Assembly: GCF_016862215.1 (NCBI RefSeq)
Contig: NZ_BOMN01000065.1
Coordinates: 1-64,000, forward strand
Reading direction: 5' to 3'
From: Winogradskya humida
GTDB taxonomy: Bacteria > Actinomycetota > Actinomycetes > Mycobacteriales > Micromonosporaceae
DNA length: 64,000 nt
The position numbers and the translations under genes are program-made. Under the pieces are notes generated by a model. It ran no database searches and was not told the origin of the DNA. It saw only the letters and a list, made by a program, of their open reading frames with translations. Shown here piece by piece: positions 24,886 to 34,100 of the stretch (position 1 is the first letter of the stretch; each line of letters opens with the position of its first letter).

Positions 24886-25532
24886 AGGCGCGGGTGGTGA
24901 TCGCGGAGGACGCGGCCCTGTTCCGGGCCGGACTCACCAGGCTGATCGAGGACCACGGCCACGAGGTGTGCGCCGCCGTGGGTGACGGCGATGCATTGCT
25001 GACCGCGGTGGCCGAGCACCAGCCCGACGTCGTGGTGGCCGACATCCGCATGCCGCCGACACACACCGACGAGGGCCTGCGCGCCGCACTCGAAATCCGC
25101 CGTCGCCACCCCCGCACCGGCGTGCTGGTGCTCTCGCAGTACATCGAAACCAAGTACACAGCCCGCCTGCTGGAGGGTAACGCGGCCGGCGCCGGCTACC
25201 TCCTGAAGGAACGGGTGGCCGACGTAGCCGACTTCACCGACGCCCTGACCCGCGTCGCCGCCGGCGGCACAGCCCTCGACCCCGAAGTCATCGCCCAACT
25301 CCTCCGCGTCAGCCGCCACGCCGCCGGCATCGCCGCCCTCACCGCCCGCGAACGCCACGTGCTCTCCCTGATGGCAGAGGGCCGCTCCAACAACGGCATC
25401 GCCGAAGCCCTCGTGGTCACCGGCGGCACGGTCGAAAAACACGTCGCCAGCATCTTCGACAAACTAGGCCTCCCCCAAACCGAAGCCGACAACCGCCGCG
25501 TCCTCGCCGTCCTGCGCCACCTGAGCTCATAG
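24882..25532 (+). CDS. LuxR-type response regulator of the ABC exporter operon
   Basis: This 216-residue response regulator pairs with the preceding kinase. The receiver domain has E9/D10 and phospho-acceptor D54 in VVVADIRMPP. The family-typical THTDEGLRAALEIRRRHP and YLLKERVADVADF follow. The LuxR helix-turn-helix begins ALTARERHVLSLMAEGRSNNG. It probably activates the exporter operon in response to the signal sensed by the kinase. No target site was recognised in the 84-bp leader before 22078. Confidence 0.9.
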   Translation: MKARVVIAEDAALFRAGLTRLIEDHGHEVCAAVGDGDALLTAVAEHQPDVVVADIRMPPTHTDEGLRAALEIRRRHPRTGVLVLSQYIETKYTARLLEGNAAGAGYLLKERVADVADFTDALTRVAAGGTALDPEVIAQLLRVSRHAAGIAALTARERHVLSLMAEGRSNNGIAEALVVTGGTVEKHVASIFDKLGLPQTEADNRRVLAVLRHLSS

Positions 25533-25579
25533 GCGCCGAACCGCCCCCATCCGGATGCCACCCTCCCTACTGTGAAAGC

Positions 25580-26209
25580 GTGGCCGACAACGTTGACGAT
25601 GCCTGGAACCGCGTCGAATCATGGCTCCGGTTGAACGCCCCGGCGGTGTGGCGCCGGTTGGGCCCGCCCGCGACCGACGCCGAACTGGCCGAGGTGGAAC
25701 AGGTTCACGGCGTGCGCCTCCCCGGCGACCTCGCCGCCTGGTGGCAGCGGTCGAACGGCATAATCGGCGACCCGGTCACCATCGCGACGATCATTCTCGG
25801 AACGCACACCCCGGCCTCGACCCACGACAGCATCGCGCGCGATGTGTTCGGCATGGACCTCACGAAGCAGCAGGCACGTGACGACGCCGACTATCGCAGC
25901 GGGCTGGAAACCTACCGAAGCGATTCAGCAGGCTGGGCGAACGACGAATGGGTGTGGCTGAACGAGTGGATCACCATCGGCCTCGACAGCGACTCCCTGT
26001 TCGTCGATTGCCGATCCGGTGCTCACCACGGCTGCGTCATGACGGCCTTCCGGGACGGCGGCCAGATCGGGCCACGCTGGCCGAGCATCACAGCGATGTG
26101 GACCGAGATCGCCGACCTCCTCGAGTCCGTGAACGCCCGCGACAAGCCCGAGATGATCGAGCTCGACGACGGCCAGGAATGGTGGATCCCGTCCAGTTGG
26201 TGGGCCTGA
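25580..26209 (+). CDS. SMI1/KNR4 (SUKH) family protein
   Basis: This is a 209-residue SUKH protein with a GTG start. The core is clear: LRLNAPAVWRRLGPPATDAE, EVEQVHGVRLPGDLAAWW and SNGIIG. The later part has WLNEWITIGLDSDSLFVDCR and a tryptophan-rich C-terminus (EWWIPSSWWA). SUKH proteins include immunity proteins to secreted toxins, but no toxin gene flanks it. It is the second SUKH gene in the window and is not closely similar to the first. Confidence 0.85.
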   Translation: MADNVDDAWNRVESWLRLNAPAVWRRLGPPATDAELAEVEQVHGVRLPGDLAAWWQRSNGIIGDPVTIATIILGTHTPASTHDSIARDVFGMDLTKQQARDDADYRSGLETYRSDSAGWANDEWVWLNEWITIGLDSDSLFVDCRSGAHHGCVMTAFRDGGQIGPRWPSITAMWTEIADLLESVNARDKPEMIELDDGQEWWIPSSWWA

Positions 26210-26243
26210 CCATTGATACCCCCACCGGCTGGGCCAACAGATC

Positions 26244-27398
26244 TCAGGTGAGGGTGCCGGCCATGAGGTCGGCGAAGGCTTCGGCGGCCGGGGGTGAGGT
26301 GAAGAGGCGGTCGAGGCGGGCCTTGGCCAGTTTTCGGCGGAAGGGGTCGGCGGTGATGTCGTGGACCATTTCGGTGTACCAGCGGGAGAATTCCTGGTAG
26401 TTCCAGGTGCGCTGCAGGCAGACGTCGGAGTAGGCGCGCAGGCCGCTGTCGTCCTTGTTCTGCACGGCGGTGGTGATGGCTCGGGCGAGGGTGGCGGCGT
26501 CGGAGAGGGCGAGGTTCATGCCTTTGGCGCCCATGGGGGTGATGATGTGGGCGGCGTCGCCGACCAGATGGAGCTTGGCGTAGGTCATGGGCTCGGCTAC
26601 GTAGCTGCGCATTTCGACGATTTCGCGGGCCGTGAAGGTGGCGGTGGGCAGGGAGTTGTCGCCGAGGCGGAGGCGGAGTTGCTGCCAGGCGTACTCGTCG
26701 GGCCATGATCGGGGGTCTTCTTCGCCGGGGCGGTATTGCAGGTAGAAGCGGCTGGACTGCGGGCCTCGCGCGAACTGGGCCGCGAAGCCGTGCGGGCTGA
26801 TGCCCATGAGGGGGTAGCGCGGGGCGGGGGCGTCGGCCAGCATCGTGTACCAGCCGATGCCGTGGTCGAACGTGTATTCGGTGAGGACGCCCTCGGGGAT
26901 GCTCGTGCGGCTGATGCCGTGGAAACCGTCGCAGCCCGCCACGTAGGCACAACGCAGCTCGTGCGAGACGCCGTCGGTGTCGCGGTAGGTGATCACAGGG
27001 GTGTCGAGGTCGTGCAACGCGATGTCGAGGGACTCGAAACGCAGAACCCCCTCGGGCAGCGCTGCGATGAGCCGGCGGACCAGGAGTTGCTGCGGGACGA
27101 GGTGGCTCGGGCGGTCGCCGGCGAGCGCGGGGACGTCGAGAAACCTGGGCTCGCCGTCGTAGCGGATCTCGAGTTTCGTCTCGACCGGGGCGCCCGCGAG
27201 GACCTGGTCGGCGAGGCCGAACTCGGTGAAGATCCGGGCCGCGTGGTTGTCCAGGATGCCGGCCCGCTGCCGATTCTCCACGTACGCCCGGGAGCGCACC
27301 TCGAGCACCACACAGTCGACGCCGTTGCGGCGCAGCAGGTTCGCGAGGGTCAGGCCGGCCGGTCCCGCGCCGATGATGGCGACGGTGGTGGATTCCAT
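26244..27398 (-). CDS. pobA: 4-hydroxybenzoate 3-monooxygenase (PobA-like)
   Basis: This is a 384-residue FAD-dependent aromatic hydroxylase, predicted to convert 4-hydroxybenzoate to protocatechuate with NAD(P)H and O2. The Rossmann motif GAGPAGLTLANLL (10-22), the substrate-region RQRAGILDNHAARIF, the DG-type motif AYVAGCDGFHGISRTSI and the second FAD motif LVGDAAHIITPMGAKGMNLA all follow the PobA pattern. The start overlaps the AraC gene by 49 bp, so the two are coupled. Protocatechuate genes are not in the window. Confidence 0.88.
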   Translation of the reverse strand: MESTTVAIIGAGPAGLTLANLLRRNGVDCVVLEVRSRAYVENRQRAGILDNHAARIFTEFGLADQVLAGAPVETKLEIRYDGEPRFLDVPALAGDRPSHLVPQQLLVRRLIAALPEGVLRFESLDIALHDLDTPVITYRDTDGVSHELRCAYVAGCDGFHGISRTSIPEGVLTEYTFDHGIGWYTMLADAPAPRYPLMGISPHGFAAQFARGPQSSRFYLQYRPGEEDPRSWPDEYAWQQLRLRLGDNSLPTATFTAREIVEMRSYVAEPMTYAKLHLVGDAAHIITPMGAKGMNLALSDAATLARAITTAVQNKDDSGLRAYSDVCLQRTWNYQEFSRWYTEMVHDITADPFRRKLAKARLDRLFTSPPAAEAFADLMAGTLT

Positions 27399-28243
27399 GC
27401 GGCTCCCTTGTGGAGGGTGGGCCTCATTATGGCGCGGAATCCGAGCGGCGTGGCGCCCGTACGCTGGTGGAAGTATTTGCTGAAGTTGGTGGCGCTGGTG
27501 AAGCCGAGCCGTGCGGCCACCTGGGCCGCGGTGTGGTCGCTGTGGGCGAGCAGCCGCCTGGCTTCCAGCACGACCCGCCGGTCGATGAAGTCCTTGGCGT
27601 TGAGGCCGGCTGCTGCCTGCGTGGCCCGCGAGACCGTGCGAGTGGAGTAGCCGAGCCTCCGCGCATAGTCCTCCAACCGCCGCGTCCTGGCGAAGTCCCG
27701 CTCGACGGCCTGCTGGAACCGCGTGAACACATCCGTCCGCTCCGGGTGGGCCGTGCCGTGCGAGAGCCGCAGCACGAGCGCGCAGAGCAGGTGCCGCAGG
27801 ATCGCCTCACGCACACCCACCGGCCACGACTGCGCGAACGTGCCGGCCAGCCCTCCGTCGTCCCCGGCGTCGTACAGCACCGGGGCGTGCGGATCGTTGA
27901 GCCGGGCCTGCGCGGCGGTGGCGGAATCCAGGAAGTCGGCCTCGAAAAGGATCAGCGTGCCGTCGGCGCCGCGCAGGTCGCCCCACTGCTGCACCTGACC
28001 GGGGCGGACCCAAAGCCAGGTGCCGGGGGTGACGGCGTACCCGGTGAAGTCGACGGTGTGCCAGAGCGTGCCGCGGCTCGGGGTGAGCAGGTGATGGAAC
28101 GCGGGCCGGTGAGCCTCCCCCAGCGTGGCGTGACCGCGCGCGTGAAGCTCGCCGAGGGTCATCACCTCGACCCCGGCCGGGCTGCCCGCGGGTGGCGCGA
28201 ACCCGATCTCCGGGATGGCGTCTTGTCGCTTCTTGACCATCAC
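27350..28243 (-). CDS. AraC-family regulator (PobR-like)
   Basis: This 297-residue regulator has an N-terminal cupin-like sensor (about 1-130; LWHTVDFTGYAVTPGTWLWVRPGQVQQW) and two C-terminal helix-turn-helix motifs: LEDYARRLGYSTRTVSRATQ and TAAQVAARLGFTSATNFSKYFHQRTG. The adjacent overlapping hydroxylase gene suggests it is the 4-hydroxybenzoate-responsive activator. ATG 28243 is followed at once by another ATG at 28240; either may be used. The extra C-terminal residues that run into pobA are low complexity. Confidence 0.85.
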   Translation of the reverse strand: MMVKKRQDAIPEIGFAPPAGSPAGVEVMTLGELHARGHATLGEAHRPAFHHLLTPSRGTLWHTVDFTGYAVTPGTWLWVRPGQVQQWGDLRGADGTLILFEADFLDSATAAQARLNDPHAPVLYDAGDDGGLAGTFAQSWPVGVREAILRHLLCALVLRLSHGTAHPERTDVFTRFQQAVERDFARTRRLEDYARRLGYSTRTVSRATQAAAGLNAKDFIDRRVVLEARRLLAHSDHTAAQVAARLGFTSATNFSKYFHQRTGATPLGFRAIMRPTLHKGAAWNPPPSPSSARDRPA

Positions 28244-28297
28244 GAGTCACCACCGTACCTGTTCCAGCCCGGTTTGCCGCCGTAGCGTGGACGTAAT

Positions 28298-28681
28298 GTG
28301 AGCATCAACGAGATCCTGCGCCTGCTGGGCTGCGACACCCCCTCCGGCAACCCACGCGAGCTTCTAAGAGCAGTGCTGACCGTACGACCGCCAGGTCCCC
28401 TTCCCCCGCGGGTAGCACGCCTGCCGGACGACATCCGGGCCCGCACCCGATCTACCAGCGGCTCCGCGTACGGCCCGCGCGGCCTGCAACCCATCGACGG
28501 GTACGGTCACCAACCCGCCATGTACGCGCTGCAGGACTGGCTCGCCTCGGACGGCCGGCTCCTAGTCCTGGACATCGGCACCGGCTTCAACACCCCCACC
28601 GTCCCACCCACCCTGACCGGCCGCTCCCTGAGCATCGCCGCCGACGCCAACGAGGTCCTCCTGCCATGCCCCAGCCCGTAG
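28298..28681 (+). CDS. Hypothetical protein, 127 residues
   Basis: A GTG-started reading frame gives a small protein opening MSINEILRLLGCDTPSGNPRELL, with a proline/arginine-rich middle (VRPPGPLPPRVARLPDDIRARTR) and ending NEVLLPCPSP. No family is recognised. Codon third positions are mostly G/C, and it overlaps the next gene's start by 16 bp, which supports coding. It contains several codons (CGA, GTA, TCT) less usual for its neighbours. Confidence 0.5.
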   Translation: MSINEILRLLGCDTPSGNPRELLRAVLTVRPPGPLPPRVARLPDDIRARTRSTSGSAYGPRGLQPIDGYGHQPAMYALQDWLASDGRLLVLDIGTGFNTPTVPPTLTGRSLSIAADANEVLLPCPSP

Positions 28682-29496
28682 CCATCACCGGCGCGACCGG
28701 CCAACTCGGCGGCCGAGTAGCCCGCCGCCTCGCCGCCGCCAACATCCCCCAGACCCTGCTCGTCCGAGACCCGTCCCGCGCGCCGCAACTGCCCGGCTGC
28801 ACGGTCCTCCCCGCCGCCTTCACCGACCACGACGCGGTGATCGCCGCCCTCACCGGCGTACCCACGGCCCTGATGGTCTCGGCCTCCGAAACCCCGGACC
28901 GCGTCGCCCAGCACCAAGCCTTCATCGACGCCGCCGCGGCGGCCGGCGTCCAGCACCTGGTCTACATCTCGTTCTTCGGCGCCGCCCCCGACGCCACCTT
29001 CACCCTGGCCCGCGACCACTGGGCAACCGAGCAACACATCCGAGCCAGCGGTATGAGGTTCACGTTCCTGCGCGACAACCTCTATGCCGACTTCATGCCC
29101 GCCCTGGCAGGCCTGGACGGCGTGATCCGCGGCCCGGCGGGCACGGGGCGCGCAGCAATGGTCGCCCAGGACGACATCGCCGATGCCGCCGCAGCGGTCC
29201 TCACCAGCCCGGCCGCCCACGCCGGCCGCACCTACAACCTCACCGGCCCGGACGACGTCAGCCTCGCCGACGTGGCAGCCCTGCTCGGCCCAGGCTTCAC
29301 CTACCACCCCGAGACGGTCGAGGAGGCCTACCGGTCCCGCGCGATCTACAACGCGCCATCCTGGCAACTCGACGCCTGGGTCTCCACGTACACGGCGATC
29401 GCGGACGGCTCCCTCGCCGGCCCCACCACCGACATCGCCACCCTCACCGGCCACCCTCCGACGCCCCTGAAGGAAGTCCTCAACCGCGCCGCCTGA
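28666..29496 (+). CDS. NmrA-like NAD(P)-binding oxidoreductase
   Basis: This 276-residue atypical short-chain dehydrogenase has the dinucleotide motif ITGATGQLGGRVARRL and the segments VYISFFGAAPDATFTLARDH and MRFTFLRDNLYADFMPALAG. It ends with PPTPLKEVLNRA. These match actinobacterial NmrA/QorB-like proteins, which act as NAD(P)H:quinone reductases or redox sensors. The Tyr-Lys catalytic pair of classical SDRs is not evident. It starts within the end of the preceding small gene. Confidence 0.85.
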   Translation: MPQPVAITGATGQLGGRVARRLAAANIPQTLLVRDPSRAPQLPGCTVLPAAFTDHDAVIAALTGVPTALMVSASETPDRVAQHQAFIDAAAAAGVQHLVYISFFGAAPDATFTLARDHWATEQHIRASGMRFTFLRDNLYADFMPALAGLDGVIRGPAGTGRAAMVAQDDIADAAAAVLTSPAAHAGRTYNLTGPDDVSLADVAALLGPGFTYHPETVEEAYRSRAIYNAPSWQLDAWVSTYTAIADGSLAGPTTDIATLTGHPPTPLKEVLNRAA

Positions 29497-29640
29497 TGTC
29501 CGTGATCTGGCCGATGTGTGACATGGCTGCGCCCGGATTTCTGTTTACCGACATCCCATGATTGACGCATGACGCGTTGTCACATGTAAGCTCTCACCGG
29601 GCCAGCAGATCGGCAACGTGTGGGGAGGTCGCATCCATAA

Positions 29641-29980
29641 TGGACGTCTGCTATGAGCACCTCACGGTCGTATGGCAACATCCCGCCAGCCGGCTGGCGC
29701 ATCCGGTCGGCCTCCTGGCGAACCTCCCCGAGCCGACTACGGGGGAAGACGGCAGCAGCTGTAGCTTCTTCGTACCGGCCCGGCAGTTCCAGAATCCTGG
29801 TCACTATGGCCTGGGACCGCAACCACCTGCTCGGCCGAGTTCCCCACGCACTGCTGAGCCATGCCAACGCCCTCAAGCATTCCGGCGGCTACGAACTCGT
29901 CGTTCGCCGGATCAATCCACCCGACGTCCCCGCCCGTCAGCGACTCCTGGTGCGACTGGACGCCGATCCTCAGGCAGGCG
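29641..29980 (+). pseudogene. Probable remnant of a HIRAN-like protein
   Basis: From ATG 29641 one frame reads MDVCYEHLTVVWQHPASRLAHPVGLLAN, continuing to FFVPARQFQ near 29796. It resembles the start of an actinobacterial family that opens with a WQHP segment. After that, coding character moves to another frame reading MAWDRNHLLGRVPHALLSH and VVRRINPPDVPARQRLLVRLDA, which resembles the end of the same family. The middle is missing. The family assignment is from memory and the 3' limit is approximate; the region converges on the antitoxin gene. A TTGACG about 80 bp upstream (29562) might mark the old promoter. Confidence 0.4.
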
Positions 29981-30266
29981 CAACAACAGGGTCGTGCGGT
30001 CGGAACGCGATATCGAGCTCAGCCTCCAACGCAGCCGCCAACCGTGCCAGCAGCGGCACAGTCAGCGTGGCACCTCCGGCCTCGAGCCTCGAAAGCTGCG
30101 GCTGCGTCATACCAGCTCGGGCAGCAAGCTCGGCCTGGGTCAGTCCAAGCTCTGAACGCCGATCAAACACCATCTGCCCGAGCAACAGTGCCGCACGGGC
30201 CTCCTCGTAAGCCACGGCATGCTCATCAGCACCGGTCCGCTCCCAGCGAACATGACGTGTCGTCAT
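29970..30266 (-). CDS. XRE-family antitoxin (HigA-like)
   Basis: This 98-residue protein has a helix-turn-helix at LGLTQAELAARAGMTQPQLSRLEAGGATLT. The N-terminal extension and the C-terminus LARLAAALEAELDIAFRP are typical of antitoxins of the HigBA/RelBE type. The start is 21 bp downstream of a broken toxin gene on the same strand, the usual toxin-first order of higBA loci. The antitoxin itself looks intact. It probably binds the dyad at 30572-30587 and may persist as an orphan regulator. Confidence 0.8.
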   Translation of the reverse strand: MTTRHVRWERTGADEHAVAYEEARAALLLGQMVFDRRSELGLTQAELAARAGMTQPQLSRLEAGGATLTVPLLARLAAALEAELDIAFRPHDPVVAPA

Positions 30267-30287
30267 CGTCGAGTCCCCCGTCGTGCC

Positions 30288-30556
30288 TCAATGCCATTTC
30301 CGTTCATACACATCAGTTGCGGGAGCATGGACGCTGTGGCCAGCCTCGCATGCTCGCTGCGCCGCGACCGCACGCGCGACTTCGGTTCGTTCAACCTGCC
30401 GAGTCTTACGGAACACAGTTAACGCTCACCCAGAGTTTCAGCTCGCTCGGCGAGTATGTCTGCCATCGCCTCGACCTTGACATAGTCCTTGAGCGGAAGC
30501 GTCTCGAGCCACTCCCGCACCTCAGGCTCAAGCTCGATCACGTAACGACGGCCCAT
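30288..30556 (-). pseudogene. Truncated HigB/RelE-type toxin
   Basis: From ATG 30556 the minus strand reads MGRRYVIELEPEVREWLETL and then PLKDYVKVEAMADILAERAETLGER, then stops at 30419-30421. This is the N-terminal third of a HigB/Gp49-type RNase toxin. Two overlapping bases later another frame reads LTVFRKTRQVERTEVARAVA to YERKWH, stopping at 30288. That is the C-terminal part, with the conserved VFRKT strand. The core, about 40-45 residues, is deleted out of frame at the junction near 30420. The toxin should therefore be inactive. Confidence 0.75.
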
Positions 30557-30571
30557 CACCTGACCGAGCAA

Positions 30572-30603
30572 ATACCTTCCTCGGTATATCGACTACCGCG
30601 ATA
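30572..30603. promoter_or_regulatory. Operator-like dyads of the toxin-antitoxin remnant
   Basis: ATACC (30572-30576) and GGTAT (30583-30587) flank a 6-base centre, just upstream of the toxin start at 30556. A second dyad, TATCG...CGATA, spans 30587-30603. XRE antitoxins usually bind such dyads to autoregulate. The segment is noticeably richer in A and T than its surroundings. Confidence 0.45.
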
Positions 30604-30686
30604 GAGACCAGTGAGTGTTCGGCAGGGGCCGAAGTGTGTCGGACCTACGCTGGGTTTCCGGTCGGGATGGGGAGAGGTATGTGCTG

Positions 30687-31139
30687 ATGAGTGACCCCGC
30701 GCAGGTCATAGAGGATGCCGTGGCCCACGCGCTGCGGCTGGCGGAGACGTGGACGGCGTGGGATAGGGAGCCGATTGCTGTTGAGGACCGGATCTATACG
30801 CCGCACAAGGCGATTCGACGCATCGCTGATCATCTCGTGGATCACCTGGCGGAGTTGGAGGCGCGCGTGGCCGGGCAGACCCCACTGGCCGACCATTGGC
30901 ACGCGTCCGCCATCACCACCCCGGCTGACCTCGCGCCTTTCACCAGCGAAGATCTCGACGAGGCCCGCAGCCGCCTGACCCGCCTCGCGCAGATCTGGTC
31001 AGTGCGGTTGCGGGCTCTCGACGATGAGCGTCTCGACCGGGTGGAGGGCGACGCCTGGACGCTCAGGCAGGTCGCCTTCCACCTCGAGGACACGTTCTAT
31101 GCGGACGCGGTCGGCGACCTCAGCCGAGGCCGAGGGTGA
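30687..31139 (+). CDS. DinB-like / maleylpyruvate-isomerase-type helical protein
   Basis: This 150-residue helical protein resembles the DinB/YfiT four-helix-bundle superfamily. The metal-binding histidine positions are suggested by YTPHKAIRRIADHLVDHL and the late LRQVAFHLEDTFYADAVGD. Members include thiol-dependent transferases and proteins of unknown activity. ATG 30687 is served by GGGGAGAGG (30669-30677). Its 3' end overlaps the convergent GH92 gene by 20 bp. Confidence 0.7.
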   Translation: MSDPAQVIEDAVAHALRLAETWTAWDREPIAVEDRIYTPHKAIRRIADHLVDHLAELEARVAGQTPLADHWHASAITTPADLAPFTSEDLDEARSRLTRLAQIWSVRLRALDDERLDRVEGDAWTLRQVAFHLEDTFYADAVGDLSRGRG

Positions 31140-34100
31140 GGGCGTAGAGGTTGAGGCGGGGGTCGTTCGGCAGGGTGATGGAGCGGATCTGTTTGCCGGC
31201 CGTGAGGGGTAGGGCGGCGGCGAAGAGGCTGATCGGGGGTGCGTCGATGCCTGCGCCGGCCTTGATGCGGTGGGGCAGCGACAGCACCTGGGTGGTTCCC
31301 GCGGCTGCGGTGCCGCACCAGTCGGCGATGGTGACCGTTGCGGCCGAGGTGGTGCCGTCCGTGTAGCCGATGGTCAGGGCTGCGGTCACCGGGCCGTTGT
31401 AGGCCGTGGCCACCACGCTCGCTGTGGAATACGTGCCCGAGGGGAGCAGCAGGGATTGGCCCTTGGCCGAGACGAAGTTCGCCGACGTGCCCGTGGGGTC
31501 GGGCGCCTGGTAGGTGACGTTGTTCCAGGTCACCGGGCCGGCGGCGGGCAGGAGGTCGGCGTCGTAGGACCAGCCTCCCCCGTCGAAGTTGCCCTGCGCA
31601 GGTTCGGCCACTGTGGCCGTACCGTCGAGGTCCGGGGTGAGGGCGACCTGGCAGTGGGTGTCACCCACGCAGGTGGTGGGGGTGACGGCTGAGATCGTGG
31701 CCGTTCGGGTCACCGTGGGTGTGCCGGAAGCGCTCACCGAAACCGATATGGGGTACGCCCCCACGGCCGTCCCCGCCGGCGCCGAAACCGTCACGGTGTA
31801 GACCCGGCCCACCGGGAGATGGCGGCTGACCAGGATCTGGGGCAGCTTGGGTGTGACCGTCGCCTTGAAACCGGCCGGAACGACGGCAGTGACCCGGGGT
31901 GCGACGGCGAGCGGCGCCTGGGCCAGCACGTCCAGCGAAAATGTCGCTTTCGATGAAGACGAAGAACCCGCGGGAATGGCAGCCGAGGCGGGGCGCAAGG
32001 TCGCATCGATATGGGTACGCCCGTCAGCAGCCGCACTGTTGACCGACGGCGGCTGCGCGGCGACCGACGTCCCCCACGTCGAAGGCGTCGTGCCCAGGGT
32101 GTGGGTCAGCGTGCCACCGCGAGCGATCTGCGACCAGTCGACCCAGTTCTTGGCGACGTTGCGGCCGTTGAGGGAGACCCGCTGGATGTAGCGGTTGGTG
32201 TCCGAGGCGCCCGGGGCGTTGATCTGCAGGACGCCGCCGGAGCCGGTGCGGACCCTGGCCGTCGGGAACTGGGGGCTGGAGACGGCCAGGAAGTTGGCGC
32301 CGCTCATCGTCGGGTAGAGGCCGAGCGAGGAGAACACGTACCAGGCGCTCATGGTGCCGAGGTCGTCGTTGCCGGTCATGCCGTCCGGGCCGGTGGTGAA
32401 GAGGGTCTCCGCGGCGCGGACAACCGTCGCGGTCTTCGCCGGGTTGCCGGCCCAGTGGTACATGTACGGCGCGAGCAGGTCGGGTTCGTTGTTCGGGTTG
32501 TACGTGCTCTTCAGGTAGTAGTCGTAGGGGGCGGCGATCCAGTCGGTGCGCGCGGTGCCGGCGGGGTCGGTGAGCAGCTTGTTGTAGACGAAGAAGTCAT
32601 CGAGGCGTTTCGTGGCCGCTGCCCGTCCGCCCATGAGCTGCACCAGGCCGGCCGGGTCCTGCGGGACGAGCCACTGGTACTGGTAGGCGCCGCCCTCGTG
32701 GAACTGCTCGTCGGCGTGGACCGGGTCGTACGGCGTGAGCCAGGTTCCCTCGACGGTGCGGGGGCGGAACTGCTTGATGGAGGAGTCCCAGAGGTTGCGG
32801 TACCACTGGCCGCGGCCGGCGAAGAGTTTCGCGTCGGCCTTCTTGCCGAGGCCGGCTGCCATCAGTGCCAGGGATGCGTCCGCCGCCGCGTACTCCAGGG
32901 TTGCCGAGGCAGGGTGGTTGCAGTCGTTGTCGCCGCCCTTGGCAACGCAGTCCGTGCCCAGTTTCAGCCCCGACGGGATGTAACCGCGGTCGGCGTAGTA
33001 GGCCTGCCCGGTCCGGCCGTTGTAGGGGGACTCCGCCGGCGGCTGGGTGGTGGCGTTCGCTTTCAGGAGGGCGTACGCCTCCTGTTCGTGCCCGGCGAGC
33101 AGGCCCTTCGACCAGGCCTCGACCAGGAACGGGGTGACGGGGTCACCGGTCATGATGTTGGTTTCGCTGTTGGCCAGCGCCCAGCGCGGCAGCCAGCCAC
33201 CGTCACGGCCGATCGCGACCACCGACAGCGCGACGTCACGGGCCACGTCGGGGGCGAGCAGTTCGAGCAGCTGGTTCTGCGGGCGGTAGGTGTCCCACAG
33301 CGAGAAGTTCTGGTACGGCGTGTAGCCCGTGGCCGTGTGCGTCTTGCGGTCGAAGCCGACGTACGTGCCGTCAACGTCGCCGGCGAGGTTCGGGTGCAGC
33401 AGCGAGTGGTAGAGCGCGGTGTAGAACGCGCCGCGCCGTTCGTCCGTGCCGCCGCCGATCTCGATGCGGTCGAGCTCGTCGGCCCAGGTGGCGCGCAGGG
33501 CCGTGCGGGTGGCGTCGAAGTCGTACGAGTCGCCGGTCTCCGCAGTCAGGTTCTTGCGGGCGCCCTCGGAGCCGGTGTACGACAGGGCGACCTTGACGAC
33601 GACGTCCCGGTCCGCGCTCGCGTCGAACGTGACCCAGGCGCCGTTGCCACCCGTGCCCGCGGCGTCGCGCGTCCCGGGCGAGAGCGCCGAGCCGCGCCAG
33701 CTGCCGTAGGACGCGAACGGCCGGTCGAAGCTGGCGGTGAAGTAGACGGTGTGGTCGTCCTTGCCGGCGCAGAAGTTGCCGGCGTGCACCCGGCCCTCGA
33801 CCGTGCGGTCGCCGACGACGTGGATCTCCGAGTCGAAGACGGACTGGTTGGCCTTGCCGGTGTTGAACAGGACGTTCGCCGCGCCGGTCTCGGGGAACGT
33901 GTAACGCTGCCAGCCGGTGCGCGGGGTCGCGGTCAGCTCGGCCTGGGTCGCGTATTTCGACAGCCCGACGCGGTAGTAGCCGGGTGACGCTTCCTCGTCG
34001 TCGTGCGAATACGCCGACCGGTACGCGTTCGGGTCGGCGCTCGTGACCGCGCCGGTGGTGGGCAGCATCGGCAGCTCGCCGGCGACGCCGCAGCCCACAC

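Noticed and set aside
22078..25532. Novel exporter system
   Set aside because: ABC-2 exporters with a NarL-type kinase and regulator are a common actinobacterial arrangement; nothing in the sequence departs from it.
98..26209. Two SUKH genes as immunity genes of a polymorphic toxin locus
   Set aside because: No secreted toxin, WXG, RHS or similar gene is adjacent to either; SUKH genes are also common as orphans.
29562..29592. Strong promoter (TTGACG ... TAAGCT) driving the pseudogene
   Set aside because: The spacer is 19 bases and the -10 is poor; noted only as a possible relic.
32011..33987. Long open frame on the plus strand opposite the second GH92 gene
   Set aside because: Low-complexity Arg/Gly/Val product without any recognisable motif; shadow of the GH92 coding strand.
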